Shown: positions 1 to 5,455 of the stretch, piece by piece
How positions within the stretch are numbered: position 1 is the stretch's first letter
How the letters are laid out: the number at the start of each line of letters is the position of its first letter
Source: Clostridia bacterium
GTDB lineage: Bacteria > Bacillota > Clostridia > Saccharofermentanales > UBA5734
Direction of reading: 5' to 3'
Length of the DNA: 6,773 nucleotides
Assembly: GCA_017997315.1 (NCBI GenBank)
Contig: JAGOFF010000124.1
Location: 1-6,773, forward strand
Program-made: the position numbers and the translations under genes
The notes under the pieces: generated by a model
What the model was told of the DNA's origin: nothing
The model's input: only the letters and a program-made list of their open reading frames with translations
Databases searched by the model: none

Positions 1-65
1 ACCGAATAGCGTGGAGGCGCTTCAAACCGCCGGTTGGACAAGTAGGCCAGCCGGTGGTTTTTTTT
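1..65 (-). other. Probable frameshift site (A8 run) and displaced 3' end of the pseudouridine synthase
   Basis: On the coding (minus) strand a run of eight A residues (58-65) follows the codons for GMLE. In the frame as given, translation continues KKPPAGLLVQPAV and stops at 24-22. If one A is removed, the same DNA reads E-K-NHRLAYLS-NRRFEAPPRYS and remains open to base 1. A tail with L-x-YL followed a few residues later by F-E-AP is what I expect at the end of firmicute RluA-type enzymes. The other shifted frame gives nothing plausible. The gene therefore probably extends past the left edge of the window. This could be a homopolymer sequencing or assembly error, a true mutation, or slippage at the A run. 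Confidence 0.7.
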
Positions 66-984
66 CCAGCATCCCGAAATGGAGGGAAGTGGCAAACAAT
101 TGCTGTCGCCGGACTTTTCCCCCCGCGGTGTCTGTAAAATGCCGGTTGTAGCTGTTCTGTCCGTAGAGTCCGTCGCCCAGCACCGGATGCCCGAGCCAGG
201 CCAGATGCGCACGGATCTGGTGCGTCCGGCCGGTGCCCAGCTCGACCTCGAGTTCAGACACGGCTTCTCCGTCCGGTCCCGCATCGTGGAACACCCGCAG
301 CAGACGGAAACGTGTGCGGATCGGAAGCCGGCCGGCCCCGTCGGACTCATGGATGTAGACCCGGATCCCGCGTTCCGGCTTCTCGAGCCAGGCATCCCGG
401 GTGGCAAATCCGTCCGGATCTTCCCCGCCGGACTCCCAACGCCCGCGGACCAGGCAGCGGTACCGTTTCACGATCCTGCCGCGCCGCATCGCGTCCAGCG
501 CGGCTGCAAGCGGTTCCGGCCCGAACGCGAGCATCACGAGCCCGCCGGTCCCCAGATCCAGCCGGTGACACAGACGCAGGGAATCGTCCGCATACCGTTT
601 CCGCAGGAGATCCACCAGGGTGTCGCCCTGGAGTCCGGCTCCGGAATGGACCGCGAGCCCCTGCGGCTTGTCAGCGATCAACAGGTCCGGCCCCCGGTAC
701 ACCTCACGGACTTCCGACGCGGGAGGAGGGGCGGCAGGCGCGCCTACCGGCGGATCGCCTGCAGACACGGCTGTTCCGTCGAACAAGGCGTCCGGCAGGT
801 AGACCCGAACGTCATCCCCGGCCGACAAGGGATGGTCCGAGGACACCCTTCGGCCGTTCACCCGGATGTCCTTCTTTTTCAGCGCCTTGAAAACCGCGCC
901 CGGCGTCAGCCCGGGAAACCGTGCGCAGAGAACGCGCACCAGCCCGTATCCGTGCTCGGACCCGTCCGCGACGAACTGTTTCAT
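22..984 (-). CDS. RluA-family 23S rRNA pseudouridine synthase, C-terminus probably frameshifted
   Basis: The product should convert specific uridines of ribosomal RNA to pseudouridine in the cytoplasm. An S4-like RNA-binding domain occupies about residues 13-62 (KKKDIRVNGRRV). A Pro/Ala-rich linker (about 78-90) leads to the catalytic domain, with HRLDLGTGG at 140-148 and Asp143 as the expected catalytic aspartate; the usual Ser of HRLDxxTSG is Gly here. The second family motif is TGRTHQIRAHL at 251-261, followed by GHPVLGDGLYG. The ATG at 984 is chosen because the S4 domain begins just after it; the upstream AGGCGGAG (988-995) is only a moderate ribosome binding site. The frame as sequenced ends at a TGA at 22-24 after an out-of-place tail (KKPPAGLLVQPAV). 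Dropping one base of the A run at 58-65 restores a more family-like tail that stays open to the left edge. The exact target uridine (RluC, RluD or another subgroup) cannot be assigned. Confidence 0.93.
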   Translation of the reverse strand: MKQFVADGSEHGYGLVRVLCARFPGLTPGAVFKALKKKDIRVNGRRVSSDHPLSAGDDVRVYLPDALFDGTAVSAGDPPVGAPAAPPPASEVREVYRGPDLLIADKPQGLAVHSGAGLQGDTLVDLLRKRYADDSLRLCHRLDLGTGGLVMLAFGPEPLAAALDAMRRGRIVKRYRCLVRGRWESGGEDPDGFATRDAWLEKPERGIRVYIHESDGAGRLPIRTRFRLLRVFHDAGPDGEAVSELEVELGTGRTHQIRAHLAWLGHPVLGDGLYGQNSYNRHFTDTAGGKVRRQQLFATSLHFGMLEKKPPAGLLVQPAV

Positions 985-1031
985 CCGCTCCGCCTTTCAG
1001 GACGGTACCGCCCCGCGGCGCCGTCGATCCG

Positions 1032-1037
1032 ATTATA
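1032..1037 (-). promoter_or_regulatory. Candidate -10 box for the pseudouridine synthase gene
   Basis: The minus strand reads a perfect TATAAT here, about 48 bases upstream of the ATG at 984. No good -35 hexamer lies 16-18 bases further upstream (the best positions, around 1054-1061, match poorly). The box is therefore a candidate only. It would make this intergenic region (985-1118) divergent, with this promoter and the isomerase gene promoter nearly back to back. Confidence 0.4.
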
Positions 1038-1054
1038 TCGCGAGGGAACGCGTG

Positions 1055-1084
1055 GTTACATGGATTTCGGCCGTATGGTATAGT
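1055..1084 (+). promoter_or_regulatory. Candidate extended -10 promoter for the lipoprotein isomerase gene
   Basis: TATAGT at 1079-1084 is preceded by TG one base away (1076-1077), which makes an extended -10 element. GTTACA at 1055-1060 matches the -35 consensus in four of six bases with an 18-base spacer. Transcription would start near 1091, about 28 bases before the chosen start codon, which leaves room for the strong ribosome binding site at 1103-1110. Confidence 0.5.
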
Positions 1085-1118
1085 AAAACGCGCAATGACT
1101 GCAAGGAGGACTCTCCCG

Positions 1119-1835
1119 ATGACACAGATCCGATCGGCCGGCGTCAGGACGCTGACGGCCGTCCTGCTCATCCTGACGCTGATCCTGCCCCTCGCCGCCT
1201 GCGGCGGCACTCCCGATTGGAACTGGCCCCAGGATATCGATCCCGCGGAGATCGCCGAAACGATCGGAGACACCGACCTGTACGGATATACCATCGCCGC
1301 GGCTCCGACCAGCACCTTCGCGGTCGTCATGAGTTCCAGCGCCGGATTGCCGGACGGCGGGGCTTTCATCATCAAGATGGATCCGGACGCCGCGCCGGAC
1401 ACCGTCGAGCAGATCTCCACGCTGGTCGGCGCCGGATTCTACAACGGACTGACGTTCCACCGGGTCGTGCACGATTTCGTGATCCAGGCCGGATGCCCCG
1501 TCGGTGACGGCTCGGGCGGATCGGGAAAAACGATCAAGGGAGAGTTCTCCGACAACGGCGTGAAAAACCCGCTCTCGCACAAAAAGTATGTCGTCTCCAT
1601 GGGACGCCTCACCGGTTCCGATAAAACCGCCTACAATTCCGCGGACTCCCAGTTCTTTGTCTGCCTGGTGGACTCCACCAGCCTGGACGGCTCGTATGCG
1701 GCGTTCGGAAAGGTGATTGAGGGGACCGATGTCGTCGACCGGCTCGGGCAGGTGGAAACCGCCGGATTGAACGGCCAGCCGATCGAAGCCCAGGTGATCC
1801 GCGCGGCCTTTTTCGTGGAGAAAAGCGGCGACTGA
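1119..1835 (+). CDS. Lipoprotein cyclophilin-type peptidyl-prolyl cis-trans isomerase
   Basis: This 238-residue protein should be an extracytoplasmic foldase that isomerises X-Pro bonds in exported proteins. Residues 1-28 form a lipoprotein signal: an Arg near the N-terminus, a hydrophobic core (TLTAVLLILTLILPL) and a lipobox LAAC with Cys28 as the lipidated residue. The cyclophilin fold covers about 66-233, with FHRVVHDFVIQAG at 113-125 (Arg115, Phe120 and Gln123 correspond to the human cyclophilin A active-site Arg55, Phe60 and Gln63) and NSADSQFFVCL at 173-183. The position matching cyclophilin A His126 is Tyr193, and Trp121 is also absent, as is common in bacterial members. The ATG at 1119 is preferred because AAGGAGGA (1103-1110) sits eight bases upstream and the protein then opens with a clean signal peptide. 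The gene stands alone and converges with the Feo operon, leaving only 25 bases between the two stop codons. Confidence 0.93.
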   Translation: MTQIRSAGVRTLTAVLLILTLILPLAACGGTPDWNWPQDIDPAEIAETIGDTDLYGYTIAAAPTSTFAVVMSSSAGLPDGGAFIIKMDPDAAPDTVEQISTLVGAGFYNGLTFHRVVHDFVIQAGCPVGDGSGGSGKTIKGEFSDNGVKNPLSHKKYVVSMGRLTGSDKTAYNSADSQFFVCLVDSTSLDGSYAAFGKVIEGTDVVDRLGQVETAGLNGQPIEAQVIRAAFFVEKSGD

Positions 1836-1860
1836 ACCGAAATCCGCTCCTTGTCAGCCC

Positions 1861-2256
1861 TTATAGGATCCGGCGGAGGTACTCCATCCAACGGGTCTTG
1901 GTTTCACGGCCGATGGCGTGCTCCATCCGGCAGGCCTCCGCATCCGCGACGGATTCCTCGACGCCGAGTACCTGGATCAGGAACCGGCGCAGCATTTCGT
2001 GCCGTTCCAGGATCTCACCCGCGATCCGCCGGCCGTTCCCGGTGAGGGTAACGCTCCCGTACGGATCGAAGTCGACGAGTCCGGAGTCCCGGAGTGCATG
2101 CATCGCCTTGCTCACGCTGGCGCGCGACACCCTCATATGCGCCGCTATATCGACGGACCGGACCGCTACACCTTCCGATGTTTCCAGTTCCAGGATCGTC
2201 TCCAGATAGTTCTCTCCGGATTCGGACAGCGGCACGTTTTTCGGGACAGTCGTCAC
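1861..2256 (-). CDS. DtxR-family metal-dependent transcriptional regulator
   Basis: This 131-residue protein should be the iron-sensing repressor of the operon in which it is the last gene. The N-terminal winged helix-turn-helix spans about 11-75, with the recognition helix near SRASVSKAMHAL (44-55) and the wing at SVTLTGNGRR. The metal-binding and dimerisation domain follows: ERHEMLRRFL (His86, matching DtxR His79) and EACRMEHAI, where Cys109, Glu112 and His113 correspond to DtxR Cys102, Glu105 and His106. The Cys ligand is the DtxR/IdeR (iron) arrangement, whereas MntR has Glu there. Asn16 takes the place of DtxR Met10. There is no C-terminal SH3-like domain, so it has the short MntR-like architecture. 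Translation starts at a GTG that overlaps the upstream gene's TGA by four bases (GTGA at 2256-2253), with AAGGAG at 2263-2268 six bases before. Its likely target is the palindrome at 4883-4904. Confidence 0.93.
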   Translation of the reverse strand: MTTVPKNVPLSESGENYLETILELETSEGVAVRSVDIAAHMRVSRASVSKAMHALRDSGLVDFDPYGSVTLTGNGRRIAGEILERHEMLRRFLIQVLGVEESVADAEACRMEHAIGRETKTRWMEYLRRIL

Positions 2257-2534
2257 GGTGTTCTCCTTCTACGGCCCGCGGAGCAGTTCTCTGCCGACGG
2301 ACATCCGGCGCAGGCGGAAGGGAGGCAGGCAGCCGAACCCTGCACCTGTCCGTCCCCCGGCACCGAAGGCGGACATTCACCCGCGCCGTGGCAGGATCCG
2401 CACCCCCGCGCCAGACTCCGGAAGGAACGTACTGCAAACCGGACGAGAACGGCAGCCGCGGCTGCGATGACCAGCACGGCGGCCAGGACGGAACCCAGCC
2501 GACCGATACCGGAAGCTACAAGAATAATGTGCAT
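2253..2534 (-). CDS. FeoB-associated Cys-rich membrane protein
   Basis: This is a 93-residue small membrane protein of the type often encoded directly after feoB in Firmicutes; its molecular role is not established. One transmembrane helix covers about residues 10-32 (GRLGSVLAAVLVIAAAAAVL). A basic stretch (RFAVRSFRSLAR) follows, then a Cys-rich tail with seven Cys: GCGSC, GEC, AAC, SAC, GC and NC. Such a tail could bind metal, but that is inference. It is longer than family members as I recall them (roughly 50-70 residues), because of a Gly/Pro-rich spacer between two Cys groups. The ATG at 2534 is preferred over the in-frame GTG at 2540: the AAAGGAG at 2543-2549 is eight bases from the ATG but only two from the GTG. 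The gene follows feoB by 15 bases and overlaps the regulator gene by four. Confidence 0.85.
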   Translation of the reverse strand: MHIILVASGIGRLGSVLAAVLVIAAAAAVLVRFAVRSFRSLARGCGSCHGAGECPPSVPGDGQVQGSAACLPSACAGCPSAENCSAGRRRRTP

Positions 2535-2549
2535 GGGCACATCTCCTTT

Positions 2550-4589
2550 CTACAATAACAGACGGCCGGCCTGATAGACCAGCAGGGATACCAGATATGC
2601 CGCGCCGGTACCGTACCCGGCGGTGGCGAGGGCCCAGCGCCAGCTGCCCATCTCCCGGCGGATGGCGCCGAACGCGGCCAGGCAGGGCATGTACAGCAGC
2701 GTGAACACCATGAACGCATATGCGGTGAGCGGTGTGAAGGCCGCCGCGAACTCCCCGCCGGAGTAGAGCACTTCGAGGGTCGAGACCACTGATTCCTTGG
2801 CGACCAGCCCGGTCAGGATCGCCACCGCCGTCTGCCAGGATCCGAATCCCAGCGGAACCAGCAGATGCGCCAGTCCCCGGCCGATGCCGGCGATGATGCT
2901 TTCGGAATTGTCGGCGACCATCCGCAGGGAAAAGTCGAACGACTGCAGGAACCAGACGACCACGGTCATTGCGAAGATGATCGTTCCGGCACGGACGATG
3001 AAGTCCCGGACGCGGTCCCATATGTGCAGGAACAGCGACCGGCCGTCCGGCAGCCGGTAGGGCGGCAGTTCGATGATGAACGGTGCGTCCGCGCCGCGGA
3101 AGACCGTGCGGGAAAGCAGCGTGGCGGACAGGATGGCGACCGCGATGCCGATCAGGTACATGGAGAAGGACACCAGGCCCTGGTGCTTTGTGAAGAAGGT
3201 GGCCGCAAAGAACGCATAGATCGGCATGCGTGCCCCGCAGGACATGAACGGGGTGATCATGATGGTCAGCCGGCGCTCTTTCTCGCTCCCGAGCGACCGT
3301 GCCGCCATGACCGCCGGAACGGTGCAGCCGAATCCGAGCAGCATGGGGATGAAACTGCGTCCGGTCAGCCCGAGTTTCTGGAAAAGCCTGTCCGTGATGA
3401 ACGCCGCGCGCGCCATGTAGCCGGAGTCCTCGAGGATCGTGAGCGACAGGAAGAGCAGCGTGATCTGGGGAACGAACGTCAGGACGCCGCCGACGCCGGA
3501 AATCACCCCGCCGACAAGCAGAGACCCGATCCAGGGGGCGGCTCCGGCGGCGTCCAGCAGCGAGGTCACCCAACCGCCGAGGACATGGTTGAACAGCACC
3601 TCGAGCGCGTCCGTCAGCCTTCCCCCGACCAGAGGGCTGAACGACAGCTGGAACACCAGGAACATGATCAGGAGGAAGATCGGAAGCGCCAGGATCCGGT
3701 GGGTCAGGACACGGTCGATCTTGTCCGAGAAGGAAAGCGCGTCCTTGCCGTCCGCGCGCCGGTAGACCGCGTCATGGATCGCGACCGCCTGTTGGTACAT
3801 CTGCGCGGTTTCCTCCTCGGTCTCCGGTCGGAAGTCCGCCTGCATGATCTCGGAATGGTCGACATGCCGGAGGTGGTCGAAGTAGGCATGGTAGTCGTGG
3901 AACTCGTGGTCTTCGGCCCGGCCGGCGGTCGCGCCCGGATCTCCGCGGTGGTCGATGTGATGGTGCAGGTGCCCCAGAAAGCCGGGCCGGTCGTGCGGGT
4001 GCCCTCGGCGTCCCCGATGCCGTCGTCCGCCGTACGGACCGTGCGCACCGTGCGCGCCGTGCCGCTGGCGAAGCAGCGGGTAGACCTCGGGATCGTCGCG
4101 GAACGCCATCTCCCAGACCACCCCGACCAGGTCGTCCAGTCCGGAGCCGTGCTTGGCGGAGACCGGCACGACCGGGATGCCGAGGCGTTCGGACAATGCC
4201 CGGATATCGATCCGGTCTCCCATGCCCACGACCTCGTCCATCATGTTGAGCGCCAGCACCATCGGGCGGCCCAGCTTCTTCAACTGCAGCGTGAGGTACA
4301 GATTGCGTTCGAGATGGGTCGCGTCGACGATGTTGACCACGATGTCCGGTTTCTCATCCTGGATGAAGTTGCGGGAGATGACCTCCTCCATCGAATAGGG
4401 GGACAGGGAGTAGATCCCCGGCAGATCGACGATGTAGAGCCGGCCGTGTGAATGGCGTACGACGCCCTCCTTTTTCTCGACCGTGACACCCGGCCAATTC
4501 CCGGTGGTCTGCCGGGTGCCGGTCAGCTGGTTGAAAAGGGTGGTCTTGCCGCTGTTGGGATTGCCCGCCAGGGCGATGCGCCGGATCAC
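2550..4589 (-). CDS. feoB: Ferrous iron transport protein B (Fe(II) permease with G domain)
   Basis: This 679-residue inner-membrane protein takes up Fe(II), coupled to GTP hydrolysis by its cytosolic G domain. The G motifs are all present: GNPNSGKTT (9-17), switch I GNWPGVT with Thr36, DLPG (55-58), NMMD (115-118) and SAK (144-146). A linker (about 165-298) contains a striking His-rich segment at 177-245. The membrane part begins near residue 299 and carries both gate signatures, GFGCTVPAVMAAR (Cys422) and MSCGARMPIY (Cys451), plus VGGVLTFVPQ. The C-terminal block (LLYMPCLAAFGAIRREMG) is typical of the family. The start is a GTG at 4589 that overlaps the feoA stop as GTGA, with GGAGG at 4597-4601 seven bases upstream. 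It is the second gene of the Feo operon and appears intact, near the short end of the family range. Confidence 0.98.
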   Translation of the reverse strand: MIRRIALAGNPNSGKTTLFNQLTGTRQTTGNWPGVTVEKKEGVVRHSHGRLYIVDLPGIYSLSPYSMEEVISRNFIQDEKPDIVVNIVDATHLERNLYLTLQLKKLGRPMVLALNMMDEVVGMGDRIDIRALSERLGIPVVPVSAKHGSGLDDLVGVVWEMAFRDDPEVYPLLRQRHGAHGAHGPYGGRRHRGRRGHPHDRPGFLGHLHHHIDHRGDPGATAGRAEDHEFHDYHAYFDHLRHVDHSEIMQADFRPETEEETAQMYQQAVAIHDAVYRRADGKDALSFSDKIDRVLTHRILALPIFLLIMFLVFQLSFSPLVGGRLTDALEVLFNHVLGGWVTSLLDAAGAAPWIGSLLVGGVISGVGGVLTFVPQITLLFLSLTILEDSGYMARAAFITDRLFQKLGLTGRSFIPMLLGFGCTVPAVMAARSLGSEKERRLTIMITPFMSCGARMPIYAFFAATFFTKHQGLVSFSMYLIGIAVAILSATLLSRTVFRGADAPFIIELPPYRLPDGRSLFLHIWDRVRDFIVRAGTIIFAMTVVVWFLQSFDFSLRMVADNSESIIAGIGRGLAHLLVPLGFGSWQTAVAILTGLVAKESVVSTLEVLYSGGEFAAAFTPLTAYAFMVFTLLYMPCLAAFGAIRREMGSWRWALATAGYGTGAAYLVSLLVYQAGRLLL
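3855..4061 (-). other. His-rich cytosolic insert within FeoB
   Basis: Codons 177-245 of feoB encode 17 histidines in 69 residues, with short runs such as HGAHGAHG, HLHHHIDH, HEFHDYH and HLRHVDH, together with Asp, Glu and Arg. The segment lies after the G5 motif (SAK, 144-146) and before the first transmembrane helix, so it occupies the place of the regulatory S (helical) domain or extends it. The reading frame is continuous, and both flanks are normal FeoB, so it is not a frameshift artefact. Metal binding or buffering is inferred from composition. Confidence 0.85.
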
Positions 4590-4828
4590 CGGGCATCCTC
4601 CCCGCGGTCCACGAGGATGCTTTCCGCGTCTCTCCGTCGGATCGACAGTTCAAAGTTCCGGATCCGGATCTCCAACGGGTCCCCGAGCGGGGCGTATTTG
4701 CGGAGCGAGATCTCCGCGCCGGGGGTCAGGCCCATTGCGATGAGCCGCTGGCGCAGCGCGCCGGTATCCCCGATCGAAACGACCGTGCCGTGCTGTCCGG
4801 GACGCATGCTGGATAGTGGAGTCCTCAT
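4586..4828 (-). CDS. feoA: Ferrous iron transport protein A
   Basis: This 80-residue cytosolic protein has the SH3-like FeoA fold and assists FeoB. It shows the family core: LSSMRPGQHGTVVSI, then GALRQRLIAMGLTPGAEISLRKYAPLGDPLEIRIRNFELSIRR in sequence, in which the RLxxMGLxPG and APLGDP segments are diagnostic. The ATG at 4828 is chosen because GGAAGG (4837-4842) lies eight bases upstream and the family starts near this point. The more upstream in-frame ATG at 4903 cannot be used because it falls inside the -10 box. The TGA overlaps the feoB GTG by four bases, which suggests translational coupling and matched amounts. It is the promoter-proximal gene of the operon, with a leader of about 65 bases. 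Confidence 0.95.
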   Translation of the reverse strand: MRTPLSSMRPGQHGTVVSIGDTGALRQRLIAMGLTPGAEISLRKYAPLGDPLEIRIRNFELSIRRRDAESILVDRGEDAR

Positions 4829-4882
4829 GATTTGAACCTTCCGTTTCCCCGATCGGCCGCTAAGGACTGGACCGGACCCGTA

Positions 4883-4904
4883 AATGTTAGCCACAGCTAA
4901 CATT
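4883..4904. promoter_or_regulatory. Palindromic operator, probably for the encoded DtxR-family regulator
   Basis: A perfect inverted repeat has half-sites AATGTTAGC and GCTAACATT separated by four bases (CACA). It overlaps the -10 box of the feo promoter and the predicted transcription start, a position where binding would block RNA polymerase. The inner GTTAG/CTAAC halves match those of the classical DtxR/IdeR box, but they lie six bases apart rather than one. The 9+4+9 layout resembles the E. coli MntR box as I recall it. No second copy was seen in the window. Confidence 0.8.
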
Positions 4905-4929
4905 ATAAACCCAAGCCTCCTCCTGTCAA
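4902..4929 (-). promoter_or_regulatory. Consensus sigma-A-type promoter of the feo operon
   Basis: On the minus strand TTGACA (4929-4924) and TATAAT (4907-4902) are both perfect consensus hexamers, with a 16-base spacer. Transcription should start near 4894-4896, inside the palindrome. So strong a promoter, sitting under an operator, fits a gene set that is held off by iron-loaded repressor and highly expressed on derepression. Confidence 0.85.
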
Positions 4930-4954
4930 CGCGAGGGAGTGAATTTCAGCCTTA

Positions 4955-4963
4955 TGCTATACT
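4955..4963 (+). promoter_or_regulatory. Candidate extended -10 promoter for the two-helix membrane protein gene
   Basis: TGCTATACT combines the extended -10 TG (4955-4956) with TATACT (4958-4963). No convincing -35 hexamer lies 16-18 bases upstream, which is usual for extended -10 promoters. The start of transcription would be near 4970, at the ribosome binding site AGGAGG (4970-4975), so the leader would be very short. This makes the call tentative. Confidence 0.4.
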
Positions 4964-4984
4964 ACCCGCAGGAGGGGATCCCGA

Positions 4985-5380
4985 ATGATGTACTTCTTGA
5001 TGATTCTTCTAGCCGGGCTTGCGGGATCCGTTCTGCTGACGTGGCTGCTTCTGCTGTTTGCGCGCAGGAGCCTCTGCAACCGGGTCCGGCGTGCATGGAT
5101 CTATCCGCTGCCGGCGGTGTTCGCGCTTCTGACGGTCATGTTCTCCGTGTTTTTCACCGCTCCGGCGCTGCTGGACGCGGAGCGGCTGGCGATCGGCGGG
5201 ATCCAGCCCCGGATCGTCACGGTGGAGCAGGTTTCCGAGCGATGGAACAGCGTGGTGGTCGACGGCCGCCGGTTGAGTTTTGCACCCTGGGCGGAGCGGC
5301 CGGTCGCGGGCGGAGCCTACCGGATGACCATTGCGCCCCGCAGCCGCATCATCCTCTCGATCGAGCCCGTTCAGGGCTGA
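4985..5380 (+). CDS. Small two-helix membrane protein of unknown function
   Basis: I do not recognise the family of this 131-residue protein. It has two hydrophobic segments, about 3-25 (LMILLAGLAGSVLLTWLLLLF) and 40-60 (YPLPAVFALLTVMFSVFF), joined by a strongly basic loop (ARRSLCNRVRR, 26-36). By the positive-inside rule this loop is cytoplasmic and both termini lie outside. The C-terminal 70 residues alternate hydrophobic and polar residues (RIVTVEQV, NSVVVDGRRLSF, YRMTIAPRSRIILSIEPV), which suggests a small beta-rich extracytoplasmic domain. The start at 4985 has AGGAGG nine bases upstream; a second ATG follows immediately at 4988. Base composition and codon use look like the neighbours. 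The gene is divergent from the feo operon and 75 bases upstream of the Spo0A-like gene, so it could share a transcript with the latter. Confidence 0.75.
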   Translation: MMYFLMILLAGLAGSVLLTWLLLLFARRSLCNRVRRAWIYPLPAVFALLTVMFSVFFTAPALLDAERLAIGGIQPRIVTVEQVSERWNSVVVDGRRLSFAPWAERPVAGGAYRMTIAPRSRIILSIEPVQG

Positions 5381-5455
5381 CATTCCAGAATCTCGCATAT
5401 ATCCTATTGAGTACCCTATTTCCGCATGCAAAAATGATCGGCATGGGGAAGGGGG

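Noticed and set aside
79..1083. Open frame of 334 codons on the plus strand opposite the pseudouridine synthase
   Set aside because: It mirrors a clear RluA-family gene, has Pro/Arg-rich low-complexity content and no domain.
1095..1118. Alternative start for the isomerase at 1095
   Set aside because: The strong AAGGAGGA at 1103-1110 lies downstream of this ATG, and starting at 1119 gives a normal lipoprotein signal peptide.
1836..1860. Terminator between the convergent isomerase and regulator genes
   Set aside because: I see no stable stem-loop with a U tract in this 25-base gap; termination may occur inside the opposing genes or by another mechanism.
2535..2540. GTG start at 2540 for the Cys-rich membrane protein
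   Set aside because: The ribosome binding site would be only two bases away; the ATG at 2534 has a normal eight-base spacing.
3704..4048. Frameshift within feoB at the His-rich region, suggested by an open frame in another phase
   Set aside because: The FeoB frame is continuous with correct motifs on both sides; the other frame is a Thr/Arg-rich shadow of the His codons.
2865..4451. Long open frame (528 codons) on the plus strand opposite feoB
   Set aside because: It is antisense to an unambiguous FeoB. Its translation is rich in Arg, Asp, Gln and His without any recognisable domain, as expected from the reverse complement of a high-GC gene.
4829..4903. Upstream start for feoA at the ATG ending at 4903
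   Set aside because: This ATG overlaps the -10 box and operator, upstream of the predicted transcription start, and the added residues are not FeoA-like.
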